From Chrysemys picta bellii (Eukaryota > Chordata > Testudines > Emydidae), in assembly GCF_011386835.1 (NCBI RefSeq), contig NC_088792.1, positions 109,836,421-109,900,420 of the forward strand: a stretch of 64,000 bases of DNA, written 5' to 3'. Shown here in pieces: positions 37,529 to 50,617 of the stretch. The notes under the pieces are model-generated. The model ran no database searches, was not told the DNA's origin, and saw only the letters and a program-made list of their open reading frames with translations. Both the position numbers and the translations under genes were made by a program. Every line of letters begins with the position of its first letter. Within the stretch, counting starts at the first letter, position 1.

Positions 37529-38299
37529 TAAAAGGCTTCAACTTCTATTTAGTACATTGGTAGCTGAGAGCTCCACAACTGCCAGGAGTTTCTCAGCATC
37601 TATCAGATTGGCCCAAAGGTAACATTCAGAACCAGATCACTTCCACTATTTGCTTTTTCTTTTTATTGTTGTTTTAGCCAATGATTAACCCTCAAATACA
37701 AAGAAATATAGAGCATGGGGACACCAAATGAACACTTTCAAAGTAACAGTTTGAGCATCAAAGAGGCCTGATGCTGCAGACATTAATGCAAATATCCTTC
37801 GCAATGATTAGTCCCAATGGAATCAATAGGATTACTCACATGAGTGGGTTTGGAAGAATGGGTCTTTAGAGGGGAGGAGGAGGAGAAAACGACATATGAA
37901 TGCAGCTCCTGCAGAACATTTTACAATGAGTGTTTTTTCTTTTCTTGAGCATAAAAATGACAGTCAAAAGAGATCAAAATATGAGGTGAGTCCCCCAATA
38001 ATTCATTTCAAGGCTTTGTTAGTAACAGAGAGAAGTTCAAAGAGTAGAAGAGTATGGATTGAGTTGCAGACCTTTTCCCAGTTCTTTTCTTTTTCTTAAC
38101 TGTTTATATATGACCAGTTAGAGAAAAGAGGATATATGAATTTGTAGGCTCAGAACAAACATCTATGTTGTAATTTATTTTTGCTTTTTCTAAGTGATGT
38201 GCCAGTGTAATTTACATCAGAGCCTTGCACTGCTTTTAATAGTGGACAAAACTCTTGTTGACCTCAATGAATATTGGCCATGTGGACAGAGATTGATAA
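37529..38299. other. No gene
   Basis: No recognisable coding or repeat. Confidence 0.45.
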
Positions 38300-38560
38300 A
38301 GAGTTCCTAAGCACTTAAGCATGTGGTTAACTTTAAGCATGTGATTAAGTCTATCTCCATTCATCAAAACATTTAAGCAGGTGCTTGACTTTGTTGGGAC
38401 TTAAGCACATGCTTAAGTACTTTGCTATGTATGGATGTACTAAGTACATGCTTAACTTATAATATGTAAATCAAACTGTATGTGCCAGTCCCTGATCAAA
38501 AGACCATTGAAGTCAAGGATCATCACCTATTAACTTCAGTGGGCTTTGGACCAGGGTCTG
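38300..38560. repeat. Old dispersed foldback repeats (AAGCATGTG family)
   Basis: Multiple inverted and direct words: CACTTAAGCATGTGGTTAAC, TTTAAGCATGTGATTAAG, CTTAAGCACATGCTTAAGTA (38400-38419), then AAGACCATTGAAGTCAAGGA and ATTAACTTCAGTGGGCTTTG. Same general family as at 27550. Confidence 0.6.
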
Positions 38561-38614
38561 AGAGTGAAAGTGCATTAAGAATAAACCTAAAGATATTCAT
38601 ACCCCTTATTGCTT

Positions 38615-38790
38615 GGTATGCGCTTTCTATTGGCGTAAAGACTACTTTACAGCAATATATAGCTTATTTCACTGTCCATATTGGAATAAGCTATATTGTT
38701 ATAGTCGTGTCCACACCAGGGTTATTTTTGCTCCTTTAAGTGTGCTGGTCTAATTAGTGCAGCAAAGCATTCCAGTGTAGACAAACCTGA
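38615..38790. mobile_element. Decayed MITE
   Basis: GCAATATATAGCTTATTTCA is partly inverted at GGAATAAGCTATATTGTTAT (38682-38701), and the end GTGTAGACAAACCT is the usual outer edge of turtle MITEs. Confidence 0.55.
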
Positions 38791-38950
38791 AACTACATAA
38801 ATTAAGTTAATTAAGACACTTAGAATTTACAATTTGACTCAATCTTCCCTGATTATGCTAGCCTCTTGTAGCAATAGTCCCACTGTTTTGTGATAGTAGA
38901 CAATTTCTTTCTTAGGTTCATTGATTTTTATCTTTATAATTGTACATGAT

Positions 38951-39037
38951 GGGCCTGACCCTCAGCTAGTGTAAACTGGTCTACATCCATTAATTTCAGT
39001 GGACCTATGGCTGATTTACACCAACAGAGGATCAGGG
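38951..39037. repeat. Foldback element (GATTTACACC family)
   Basis: CCTCAGCTAGTGTAAACTGG pairs in inverse with GATTTACACCAACAGAGGAT, with ATTTCAGTGGACC centrally. An old palindromic amniote repeat. Confidence 0.75.
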
Positions 39038-40139
39038 TTGCTATTTCCTTCTTTTTCTTCTTACATATAATTATTTTTTAAAAATACTGTCCTCCAACCT
39101 GAAAAAAAATTCTACCTGGCAGGTTGAATTCCATTCAATAACACTAAGTTCTTCTTTTTAAATAAATAAATCATTCAATCAAATAAATACATAAAATAAA
39201 ATATTCCTCTCTAGCATCAGGGCATGTGAAGTTTTGAATGGCTAATTCTGTATGTGCTCCACTGCCATTTCATACCATGCAGATGCACACACACATATGG
39301 AAAGATAAGGGAAAGGAAGTTCATCATCAAAGTGAAATATTTGTTTCTGTGCTGTGTGTTAGAGAACCTTAGCCCGGAACCTTATTGGGGGAACTCCTGG
39401 CCCCAATAAAGTCACTAGGAGTTTTGCAATTGATTTCAGTGAGGCCAGGATTTCACCAAGCAGCCCGCATCATGCCCAGATCTCAGTATCTAGAGTATTT
39501 CCAAGCAGATTCTCTGCAGGAATAAAGGCCATGTAATGTCGCCTCACTCACAGTGCCATACCACTGGAAACTAAACTATTCAATGACCCATTTCATTGTG
39601 GTCACTGTTACATGTCTGTCAGAATACAATGTTTCAAGGACTTCCATAAGTCACCTTGAAAAGGTTTAGTAGAGCTTGAAAATGGCACCTTCTCAAAACA
39701 ATTCAACTTAGGAAAGACCATATTATTCTAATGCCTTGATTTGGTTTTGCTACTATTTTTTATTTTTGTATAATAATTTTTACTCTGTTCTGAAGGTGCT
39801 ATATGAGAGTTTAGCTTCCACATTGTTGATACAGGAGAATTTTTGTTTTTCATAGTCTAGTTATTCTACATATGGACATTTTGTAATACTTAAGTGGAAA
39901 AGTTTTATGTAGGCTGATGAGATCTGTTGGTTGTCTAGGGATTGAATCTTTGGATCTTGTTGTATTTTGGTTTGTAGTATTTTAGAGGCAATTTCATAAA
40001 TTCTCTTGTGAATTTGTTTAATAAAATATAAAATAAAAATAAATTAAAAATAAATTAAACAATTAAAGCAAATGTCCTTTCAAATTGTTGTGCGTGGTAT
40101 AGACAAAAAGATAAAAGCAATCATTTGTGGTATTACAAT
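39038..40139. other. No gene; AT-rich
   Basis: TCACTAGGAGTTTTGCAATT and TGATTTCAGTGAGGCC near 39410-39455 belong to the same short foldback family. An A/T-only tract lies at 40018-40065. Confidence 0.5.
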
Positions 40140-40640
40140 TTTTTATCTCTGCATCCCTTTCTGAAGTGACATGCACCCAGTCAATATGGGGATAGTTGAA
40201 ATCCTCCATTATTATTGACTTTTCTATTTTTATGCTTCTCGAATCTCCTAGAGTATTTCACAATCATCATCACCATCCTGGTCAGGTGGTCGGTAATACA
40301 TCCCTACTTCTATATTCTTATTATTCAAGCATGGAATTAGATTCTATGGTAGAGTTTGATTCATTTAAGATTTTTACTATATTTGACTCTAGGCTTTCTT
40401 TCACATATAGTGCCAATCCCTGATTGGCATGACCTATTCTGTCATTCCTATATATTTTGTACCCTAGCATTACTGTGTCCGATTGATTATCATCATTTCA
40501 CTAAGTTTCTGTGATATCTATTATATCAATATCCTCATTTAATACCAGGCACTCAAGTTCACCCATCTTAGTATTTAGACTTGTAAAATTTGTATGTAAA
40601 ACTAAATTCCATAAATACACCCTTTACCATAAAGTTCCTT
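40140..40640 (-). pseudogene. CR1-type endonuclease fragment
   Basis: On the minus strand near 40170-40210 the translation reads MEDFNYPHIDW-like residues, corresponding to the GDFNYPxIxW motif of the apurinic-type endonuclease of CR1/L2 LINE ORF2. Surrounding antisense sequence (ATCACCATCCTGGTCAGGTG, 40268-40287) is also typical of this region. Frames are broken. This is an isolated piece with no RT next to it. Confidence 0.7.
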
Positions 40641-41772
40641 ATGCGAGTAAGAGAGAAAAATTACTTACATAGTTAAGTGTTGCACAACCCCAATGAGCAC
40701 ATTTCACACTTGTTACAGAGTAGGAAAAATAATGACAATTTACATCTGTAGAAAAAAATAATATTTGTGAATACAGAAATTGTTCAACTGGAAATTGCAA
40801 ATATTAATTTCCAACTTTTAAAAAACACACGGTGGAAGGTGGCAAACTTTTCAGTGTTTCTTGTGTCTGGTTGGGCCAGATATACCACTAAAATCTTCAG
40901 AAGTGTAGATGTGCTTGACAATGAAAATTAAGGAGAAAGAAGGATTAAAACATTTTTGAGCCATGAAAAAGAGTTTGCTTTGAGCCCACATCTAACAATT
41001 GGGAAAGCTAATGGTCTTTTTTTTCAAAACAGGTTTGCCCTGACAGCATGTGTTAGAAGGTTTTAAGGCATTAATAAAGACCATTCAATCTAACTAGCTT
41101 TTGTAAACTTCCATTTGTAAATGCTCCATTGCCTGGTGATGCCAACTAATTGTTCCTTTAATAATGCAATGTTTTTGCTTAAGTAATCTTGCCTGGATAG
41201 CCATTATACTGCTATGATGATTCTCTGTAGGCTAAATGTACTTTCTGATATATATCCTGATTTTTTCCCCATTGCTTTTCATTCTACTATCTCTGCATTG
41301 ATCCCTCTGGAGACTCTATATTTGCATTTTTCACTTACAATAGATTTGTCATGCATGATTACCACTGTTTTTCTAGTCTTCCTCTAATGAGGATACCACT
41401 TGGTAATACTAATTTCTTCCTCCATCAACTGGTTGATAAATATGCATTTGTTGGTGCCTAAAACCTCTACTGATTAGATTTACAATTTTGGGTGTACAAG
41501 GAAGGCATTATCAAGTCTGTAATTTCAAAGGTGTTTCTGAAATTATATTTAATTTGGGATTATCTCCAAGATTCATATTATACATGCAATATAGATTTTT
41601 CACATAACATTGTCCTCATTAATCCTTTGTTTCCTGTCACGGGGGGCGTCAGAGATACAACCCTAAGTTTTCATTAATGACTAGTGACTTTGTATTCCTC
41701 AGTTTTGGAGTGCCCAACTTGATATATCTTAAAGGAGCTTGATTTTTCAGTGGACTGATGATGATTTAAATA
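40641..41772. other. No gene
   Basis: No recognisable coding or repeat. Confidence 0.45.
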
Positions 41773-42712
41773 GGGTTGCCAACTTTCTAATCACACAAAA
41801 CTGAACACTTTAGCCCTGCCCTTTCCCTGAATCCATGCCCCCCCACCCCCCTTACTGCATTCCCCCTCCCTCGGTGGCTCACTCTCCCCCACTTTCACTG
41901 GGCTGGGGTGAGGGCTTTAACTGGGAGTGCAGGCTCCAGGATGGGGTCAGAAATGAGGGGTTCAGTGTATGGAAGGGGGCTCTTGGCTGGGGTGTGGGAG
42001 GGGGTGAGGGCTATGGCTGGGGGTGCAGCCTGTAGGGCAGGAACAGGGATGAAGGGTATGGGGTTCATGAGGGGGCTCCAGCCTGGGGGGTGGGGCGGAG
42101 GGGTTCAGGTTGTGGGAGGGTGCTCTGGGCTGAGGCAGGGGGTTGGGGTGCAGAGGTGCATGAGGGCTGCATCTGGTGGTGCAGGCTCTGTGGTGGGGCT
42201 GGGGTGAGGGGTTTGGGGTGCAGGAAGGGGCTCCAGGTTTTGGGGGGGCTCAGGGCTGGGGTAGAGGGTTGGGGCTCGGGTTTGGGGCACAGGCTTAGCT
42301 CCGATGGCTCCTGGTCAGCAGCTCTGCAAGGGGGCTCAGGCAGGCTTCCTGCCTGTCCTGGTTCCACGCTGCGCCCAGGAAGCAACCAGCAGCAGGTCTG
42401 GCTCCTAGGCGGAGGCGAGGCAGGCACCTCTGTGTGCTGCTCTCACCCACAGACACCACTCCCACAGCTCTCATTGGCCATGGTTCCTGGACAATGGGAG
42501 TGCGGAGTCGGTGTTTGGGAAGGGGGCAGTGCGCGGAGCCCCATGTCCCCTCTGCCTAGGAGCCGGACCTGCTGGGCACTTCTGGAGTGCAGTGCAGAGC
42601 CAGGACAAGCAGGGACTAGCCTTTCTTAGCTCTGCAGCACCGCAAACTGCCTGGTCAGTGGTGCTGACCAGAGCTGCCAGGGTCCCTTTTCGACTGGGTG
42701 TTCACCCTAGAT
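41773..42712. repeat. G-rich turtle interspersed repeat with degenerate tandem units
   Basis: Starts AGGGTTGCCAACTTTCTAAT and ends with GCTGCCAGGGTCCCTTTTCG then CTGGGTGTTCACCC, which I recall as the two edges of a widespread turtle repeat. The interior (41895-42300) is built from imperfect units such as GGGCTGGGGTGAGGG. Long frames on both strands reflect the lack of A/T, not coding. Superfamily unassigned. Confidence 0.6.
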
Positions 42713-44344
42713 GTATACCATTAGAAGATCTGGCCTACCATGCATGGAAAAAGGACAGAGGGTAAAATTATCAAAAGTGCTGTAGTGATTTGGGAGCTGA
42801 AGTCCCCTTTCAGACATGACTTAGGCACTTAGAAGCCAAAATCTAATTCAAAGTGCATTGGAGTTGGAGGTTTACCTACTTAGGTTCTTTTGTAAATCCC
42901 TTAGGCACCTATATTCTTGTTAAAGGTTTAACCATTGCCCTTTCATTTAAGTTAGCTATAAGAGACAATTAAGACCAAAACAAAGGGGTGTATGAGTCTG
43001 CTCAGGAATTTGAATGATCTGGGTGTTTGTGTGTGAGAGAAAGAGGGAGAGAACAGAAAGCAACTACCTCTTGTTGTTTGGTCCCTCTTGTACTCAAAGA
43101 AACAAAACCTCATACATGCTTTTTAAACAGAGAAAGAAGATTGCATCAAAGGTAGCAGACTCCATCAATTTCTCCTCCTGATCAGAACAGCCTACAAGAC
43201 ACTGAATTTTGGCTAGCAACTCAATGTAGGTACCTAAATACATTTGTAAATCTGGCCTTAAGTCACTTCTGAAAATTAGATTTAGGCTTTTAAGTCATGT
43301 AGGTATTGAAAATTTTACTCAGATTAAATGATATAATAGGTCTCTTTCATCTCTAAGTACCGTGCTCCTATGAGTTGTGCTAACATTTTTCTATTAAAAT
43401 TCAAGCTTTAGAAATTGAGAACTCTTGTTAGGGAAAAAATCATTCTGGATGAGCCCTTAATGTTGAGTTGCTTTTAAAAAAATACATTGCTGAGAGAGGT
43501 GAGTTTCATCTATGGCATTTTGCAAATCTTCAGAGAAAAGCCAAATAAACTACAAATTAGACACTACCTACAAATTCCTAGTATATTCCATGGCATATTT
43601 TATGAACACTACCAGTATATGTACTAGGTCTCATGAATCAGCATTATAGTAAAATATAATTTTCACCCTGTTCTGCAACAGAAAATAGGAAGTTTTTATC
43701 TTCCTAAATTATAGTGTTATTATTTGTTTCTTGATTTTCAGAATGAAGAGTTTTCCTCCATTAACTCTCATGTAGAGTATATAGTTTGAAGGGGCTAGTT
43801 TTGCAAGTTGTGATAGGGCCAAGTTTAAATTATTTGGACATCAGTGAAAAATGGAATTTATCCAGGTATTTCCACCCCCCTCTCCTCATGCTTAAAATCT
43901 TAGGAAATGTGATGACAAGATTTTATTTATTCACAAATAAATTCTGCAATAATTAAATATAAAAGTGTAATAAAAAGGATTTGAGAGTGTGAGGAAAAGA
44001 AGATTGTGTTATTGCAAATTGAGTTGCCCATGTTTATATTTAGGCTTGTGGTTAAGTAGTTTGCTGAAATGGGACCTAAAACAGGAAAGTAGCTTGTAGG
44101 ATGTATTAGCCTAAATTTCAAGGTCATTTCTTATCCTCCTTTATCTATTTACCTCATTAGCATTTTCCATTTAAAAACAAAACAAAAAAGACAAGGCACA
44201 ATCACTAAGCATTTTTATTAGTTAGATGCCATGTTATTAGTTGATAAAACATTCAAAGCTGACTAATCACGCAAACTATCAAAGGCTGATTTTTACATGT
44301 ATAATGTTGATTTTGATTGGAACATTTTCTTTTGCTGGAGAAAG

Positions 44345-44346
<2 letters not shown>
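42713..44346. other. No gene; TTAGGCACTTAG-type foldback remnants
   Basis: 42790-42920 and 43225-43320 hold diverged copies of the TTAGGCACCTA foldback family. No coding. Confidence 0.45.

Positions 44347-44404
<58 letters not shown>
44347..44404. repeat. (GT)n(GA)n compound microsatellite
   Basis: About 15 GT units (44347-44377) pass directly into about 14 GA units, without interruption. Likely polymorphic. Confidence 0.95.
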
Positions 44405-44407
<3 letters not shown>

Positions 44408-45378
44408 AAATCTAGCACAAACCTCAACTACTGTGGGCCCAGTGCAGGATGTTGTTTCTTGTGAAAATTTCCTCTTCTTATTAACCAGATAGACCAAGTG
44501 AAGTGTATAGATAAAGATTCAAAGTTGCTCAATATTGGGTCTGTCACTGCAGAGAAGAGCTCAGTGGCCCACAATATAAATAAGTTTGGGTTAAAGTATA
44601 ATTATAGTCACACCTGAAACAAAATGCTCTTGAGTCAATGGGGATTTTGACAGTGTGAGGACTGCAGGATTACTCAATCTGCTTAAGCACAATAGGTGCC
44701 TAACTCTTGTGGAAAGTCAATGGGAGTTGGGCACCTAGCTCACTTACGCTTTTCACTCCTCATCATGGAAAACTGCAACAGAGAACCAGGGGATTCCTCC
44801 TTCTCTCTCCCAACCTTACAGTCAGGATGATCTTCTCTTCCCACTAGATAAAGGCAGTTTGAAAGTCTCTTACATAAGATTCTCTCTAAACCAGAAAAAA
44901 CGCCACACAGTGTGTACTAGACAATGATAAAGCTATTTAATTAGGAAATCCATTTTAATTGTAGAGATAATAAAATCCCAGTGTTAAAAACATGAAACAT
45001 ACTGTATAGCAGGCACATCTGTCATCTGTGCACGTATTGTACTTAGTCCTGGGCATTTATATACTTATATTTGAAACATTTTAAAAAATGATAAAAAAAC
45101 AATGAGAAAAATAGTTAGGTTTTTATGCTGTTATATCAGAACTGAATATATCATCAGAACTTGCATGTATTATGACATTAATCCACAGTGTTGGAGTACA
45201 GCTTTTTAACCACTGGCAGCATTATACTAGAGCATGGGAAAGCTACAGGTTGTTCTTCTCATTTGCAGCTCCATAGTGATTTTCTCTTCTGAAGAGCTTA
45301 CTGTTTAATTCATCTCTCTCTGGTTACAAGCAGAACAGCAACCTGCTAATTCCTCTATACTGTGCAGGTCAGGGTGTC
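44405..45378. other. Flank upstream of the first ST13-like copy
   Basis: 44680-44755 holds a foldback repeat (AGGTGCCTAACTC with GAGTTGGGCACCT). A polypyrimidine stretch followed by ACTGTGCAG (45336-45367) just before the pseudogene ATG resembles a splice acceptor. No other coding. Confidence 0.45.
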
Positions 45379-46314
45379 ATGGATCTTAGGAGACTGAAAA
45401 AACTGCAGGCCCTGGTGCATTTATACAGACAGGATCCAGACCTCCTGAGGGCTAAGCAGCTAAGTTTACTGCGTGACAATGTGAAGATCATAGGAGATCC
45501 CATATCACTTCTTCAATACAATACCTCTGTAGTGAAGACAGCCGAGAAGGAGGAGGAATCGCCAGAGACAACTGAGAGTGAGGGGAGTGATTTGGAAATT
45601 GAGGATGATGGTGTTATTGAACCAGATTTGGATGATCCCCAAGAAATGGGAGATGAATCTTTGGAAATAACAAATGAGATGATAGAGCAGGTCAATGAAA
45701 AGAGGGAACACACCTTTGCTGCCCTGAATGAAGGTGAATTTCAGAAAGCCATTGACTTGTTCACGGATGCTATCAGGCTGAATCCTCACTTCAATCTCTT
45801 GTACGTTAACCGAGCCAGTGTCTTTGTGAAACTACAGAAGCCAAATGCTGCCATTAGAGACTGTGACAGAGCCTGTGAGCTTAACCCCAATTCAGCAGAG
45901 TCTTACAAGTGGAAAGGACAAGCACACATGCTCCTGGAGCACTGGGAGGAGGCAGCCCATGACTTTACTTTGGCATGCCAACTGGATTACAATGAAGACA
46001 CTAATGCCATGTTAAAAAAGGTGCAAGGCTGGGAAGATTGCTGCACATCAGGAGCAGTATGAGCAAATACGTGAGTTAAGGGATATACAGGAAAGGATGG
46101 AGAGGGTGAAATTGGCCTTGGAAGAGGAAGAAAGAATCCAGAGAGAGGAAAATTATTGGCAGGACGTTATTAGAAAAAGTCACAGACAGTTGACATTTTT
46201 CATAACCTTACTAGATCCAAGAGTTCTGATTGCTTTCCTGGATGTTGTCAGAACCCAGAAAACATTTACAAATACCGTGACACACAAAAGTTAATAAAGC
46301 TTACCTGCAAAACA
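45379..46314 (+). pseudogene. ST13 (Hip)-like intronless pseudogene, two frameshifts
   Basis: Related to ST13/Hip, the Hsc70 co-chaperone that binds the ATPase domain through TPRs and stabilises the ADP state. From ATG 45379 the frame runs 227 codons: N-terminal oligomerisation-like segment ([20 protein letters not shown]), acidic linker ([16 protein letters not shown]), and three TPRs (about residues 105-208, e.g. [19 protein letters not shown]). Compared with the copy at 50859, about 4 bp are missing near 46026-46029, so the frame shifts and stops at 46062. The charged helix and DP segment continue in another frame (46097-46294). A further 1-bp loss near 46246 moves the last block (NPENIYKYRD-like) into a third frame. 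It also lacks the GGMP region. Weak Kozak context. Confidence 0.88.
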
Positions 46315-48499
46315 GGACTGAATGTGGTCAGCCAGAAATGACCTATTATTCAAATTAAAACCACAACCTGTGACGTGATGTGTGCATTTCTTTTCTTGTT
46401 TTATTTGCTTCAGCTTTATTTATAATGAGAACTCTCACTTTTGGCTTTCTGTGACCCACCAGAAAATGTTTCTGGGGGCAAATAGCAAAGCAACTCCATT
46501 CCCTTAAGCATGCATTGTTGCAATGCAACAATGACTTGACTTAGGAAATGGGTTTCTGTATTGGAGAGCAATCATGTAGAATAGCAACTGAGTGTACAAG
46601 ACAATGAATTTTAATACTCCAGATTATAACAAAACTGGTGAAACTATGGGGAGGTAAATAGGAGCTGATGATGACGGCAATCCATGAAGATATATCTTGA
46701 ACATTTAAGCTGTTTTATCCAAGTTTGAATATGTCCACAGCCTATGATGCTCTTTACATGAACATACAAGGATGGCTGGAAAGGAGTTCAAATTCCCTTT
46801 TTTTTGTACCTTGCCAGGGAAAGGAAGTGAGCAGGTAAGGAATTAAAAGTGAGCATGAAAAAAAGCAAAAAGTTGACACACACATTAAAGACTTGCCAGT
46901 TGACTCATGGGGAGAGGAGGCTCTGGGATGGCTTGATTTTGTAAAGATAAATTTTAATAGCAATATTTCATTACCATTTGCAATTATGCCTACACACTAT
47001 AAAGCCAGTAAGCCCAGGATTCCATGCACTCATTTCCGCGTAACTCTGTCCTTGATCTTTTTTTTTATTTTGTATTTGAGTGCTCTTCTGAACCGCTGCC
47101 TTTTGGAAGCATGATATGAAAGGATTTGCACAGTAAAAGTGAAAATTTGCATGAATTCTAATCAAGATTTGGAGTACATTTCATAATGCTGAGTGGAAAC
47201 CTGGACTCATTCAACATTAATTGGGGAAAAAGGATGTAAGCTGGTTTCTTTGAGAGTCTCTGGATACCTCATGAAAGCTAGTGTTGAGCAGACATGACAT
47301 GGTCAGAAGGGTTCTGTGAGAAATGGGTGGCAAGCAGTCAGAGCGTACCTTAAAAATTGAAATCAGCCCAAAATGAACAAGATACAACATTATACAAAAT
47401 AAATGGGAGGAGACATGGTTCTTTTGAATTTTTTATATCAGGTATTGAGGGAGGCTCTATGCTACAATTCAGAAAAGCTTATCTTCCGGAGATTCACAAT
47501 CTGACTAAAATGATCTTGAAGGTGTTAAAGGGTCTGACTAAATCTCACTTGAGAGGGGCCTTGATTAAAAATGATCAGACATAGCACATTCATAGATGAG
47601 GGGAAGGAGGTGTCCATATACAACCCTAAGTCCTAATACTACAATTTGCCTACTTCAGGATGGAGAGAGCATAGATTAATTTAATTAAATATTTAAATGT
47701 ATTTAACTGTAGTGGATGGTGCTCAAAATAAATGTCAGGGCTGAGGTGATATTTAGACACACCCTTCTCTTGAACAATACATTTCTGACTCCCTATCTCC
47801 ACATGCACACATACTATCATTTTTCATCTTCCAAATAAAATCAACTAACCAATTTGTGGTTCTTCCCTGCACCCCAAATAGCTCCTTTGCTTCATCTCCC
47901 TTCTGAAAATTAGCACAGCCTCCACCTACACTGCTCCCTGATTCATCTTTTGCTGCCTTCAACAAACCCAAAGCCTCTAGCTGATCTGCTTCTCTTCCTC
48001 AACTCCTCCGCCCACCCTTCCGCTCTACGCAAGCTTGGGCTAGAAACCAACAGCCCCTTCCCTCCTCCCCAGGTAGTTCTTTCACTTAAGCAGCTGGAGA
48101 GAAGAGAGCCATCTGATTCAAGCTGTTTTGTTTAAGAGTATAAAGGAGGGAATTCAAATAGAGGCGTCTTAGCCTCATTTGTCTTTTATTATCAATCACT
48201 ACTGATTGATAGTCAGTCCCAACATGGACAGTGATATGCTCTCTCATTCACCTGCTATCTGGAAGATCCTCAATTTCAAAACCAGTAGCTTCTCAGGACA
48301 AGTTTGGGCACCTAAATAAGTGGACCAATTTTAAAAAGGATAGAGCACCCCAGGAGAGCCCATTGACCCCAGGATAGCTCCTCAGAGCATTCTGAGAATC
48401 ATTAACTCTTCCAAGTTCTTTTTCCTGAATACAAGTCAGCCTCTAAAACAGCAATAAACTGTGTTTCATGACCACTAGTGGTACACAAAGCACTCATTA
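46315..48499. other. No gene; spacer between the ST13-like copies
   Basis: Homology to the 3' flank of the second copy continues to about 46365 (TCAAATTAAAACC against TCAAATAAATTTAAA). After that there is no recognisable coding or repeat. Confidence 0.5.
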
Positions 48500-49437
48500 C
48501 AGTACAGACCCGTTTACGCGCGAATCTGCTTAGCGCACAGTAGTGCCATGCCTCCCAGTGCTACCTATTTAACATGCGAGACTCGTTAACATCCAGTACA
48601 GGAACTTGCTATGTGGTGCTACTAACTCACTGACATAGAAATCGACAGGAAGTGCGGAGAGGAAATGTGTTGTACGTCTTTACCATCAGGGGGTGGGGTG
48701 GAAAGGGGCAGCAACTTTAAAGCACTGCTGCGGCAGTGCTTTAAGGATGGTCCTTTGCTGTGGCAGTGCTTTAACGTTGCTGCCTCTTTCCCTCCCTCCC
48801 CATCGGTGGCCCTCCTGGTAGGGACCCTACCAACAGGGCCGCCGACGGGGGAGGCAAAAAGGGCAGGGACATTAAAGTGCTGCCGTGGCAGCGCTTTAAG
48901 GACAGTCCTTTGCCATGGCAGCGCTTTGAGGATCCTTTTTCCCGCCCTGGGCTGCCGACGGGTCAGGGGGGCAAAGGGAACAGCTGCCCCGGGGACGGCA
49001 ATTTAAAAGGGCAGCGGCGCCTGGAGCCCCGGGCCCTTTAAATCACCACGGGAACCCTGGGTGGCGCGGACCAGACGGCCTGGAAAGGCTGGCTGGGGGA
49101 TGCTGACCCCTAGCCCCACCCCTTCCGCCCAAGGCCCTGCCCCTCTGGGGACCAGAGCCCCGCCCCATACTGTCCTGAGTTACTTTCACCCCCGTGTAGT
49201 AATAATAATGTTTTTATTAGATAACAGATTTAAATGTATATTCTTGCAAAGCGCTGTTAACAGATAGGTCTGCAGTATTTGGGACACTGTGAATACGTAT
49301 GTAATCCTAGATAATTATAGATGTATATATAGATATCTTAAGATATTTCAGCATGGCCTTCTTAACCCGCAGTCCGTTAACACGCGGTCGTGACGGCTTG
49401 ACTCCCGATATCCATGCATAAATGGGTCTGTGCTGTA
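48498..49437. mobile_element. pogo/Tigger-like non-autonomous element, 936 bp
   Basis: The element 48500-49435 lies between TA dinucleotides (48498-48499, 49436-49437). Left end CAGTACAGACCCGTTTACGC is the inverse of the right end GCATAAATGGGTCTGTGCTG. Both sides then carry GCG-rich subterminal DNA (CTTAGCGCAC; CCGTTAACACGCGGTCGTG). The interior contains a duplicated module with GGCAGTGCTTTAAGGATGGT (48733-48752) and GGCAGCGCTTTAAGGACAGT (48887-48906). No transposase. It sits between the two ST13-like copies. Confidence 0.75.
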
Positions 49438-50617
49438 CTACTGGTTCATGGAGAAAAGTCTGGTCACATGATTCTGGATTCTTCTCTGTTTTCAGTTACT
49501 AGATCACATTTGAAAAAAAAAAGTAAGTGTCTTTCTAAAATTGCTTTCTCCATATATGCAATTGCTATGGTAGCCACAAGGATGTTATAGGGAGGGGAGA
49601 TTATCCATGTGAGTGTTTCATAGCACAAGCCTGTCTACGTGGGCTGGGATGCTTCTCTTTTATGAAAATGAACTAGAAAGCACTGACTCTAAAACTGATT
49701 ATGACTTATGTGAATGGCACACCAATGCCATTGCTAATACAGTGTAATCATTCCAAAGAGCGGATATGGGACAGCATATTTAACTATGTAACATTTCAAA
49801 TTTGTAATGATTTTTATCAGTGATATATTTATAGAAGAGTGAGTGTGCAGCTCTAGTGAATCTTATGAAAACATCAGAAGATTTCTATTCTGAATCAGGA
49901 ATAAGTGGCTATTTCACAGTGTAATCTTGATTATCTAAATGTCAGTAGTCAGAAATTGAGTTATTCTAAAGAGGATAACATTTTCTACTGAAAATTTATG
50001 TTATTATGCAAAATTATTCTCTGTCCTCTGTTACAGTTTACACTGAACGTATGTATGTATCTTGCCTTTTTAGGGGTGAGGAAAATAAACAATCTGAAGA
50101 CACAATGATCTCTCCATTAAAAAAAAATGTACTGGACAGACATTACTCAAAATTAAGGAAAAAGCTTCCTTCCTTGGTCAAGAATCAATCTGCTGTGTTT
50201 TGACCCAGAGGTAAATAGTAGTAAATATACTGTAGGGGCCGTCAATGGAAATGCTGATACAGCTTGGCTATCGTGCCTCAGATCTGGTGTTATAGTTACT
50301 ACAGTAGTCATAATAAAATATTGAGAGGTAAAATATTCTATAATCACAATATGATTGCATTTATGAAGCCCATGCAGTTAAGATTGGTACATTACCCTCT
50401 ATATAGCAATGCAAGATCTCATATTCTTTAAAAATAAATAAAGGGATCAAACTAATCTTATTACTTATACATATATTAATAAAAGGTGATAAAATTCCAG
50501 TAAAAATATAGGTGGATGGTCAGCCGCTTTCCCCTTGTGCTTTCCTATAATATATGAAGTTCAGTGAATGCATGCCTGGTGATTAAATAGATAAAAATCT
50601 TTTTCTGGGTTCAGATG
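49438..50617. other. No gene; upstream flank of the intact ST13-like gene
   Basis: AT-rich. A 65-codon frame at 50006-50203 has no recognisable domain. Confidence 0.45.

Noticed and set aside
42065..42629. Frames of 120 and 179 codons
   Set aside because: Product of a G-rich repeat; Gly/Trp or Pro-rich on opposite strands, no domain, no conserved start context.
45336..45378. Splice acceptor before the first ST13-like copy as proof of a multi-exon gene
   Set aside because: A single motif match; no donor or upstream exon could be identified, so kept only as a hint.
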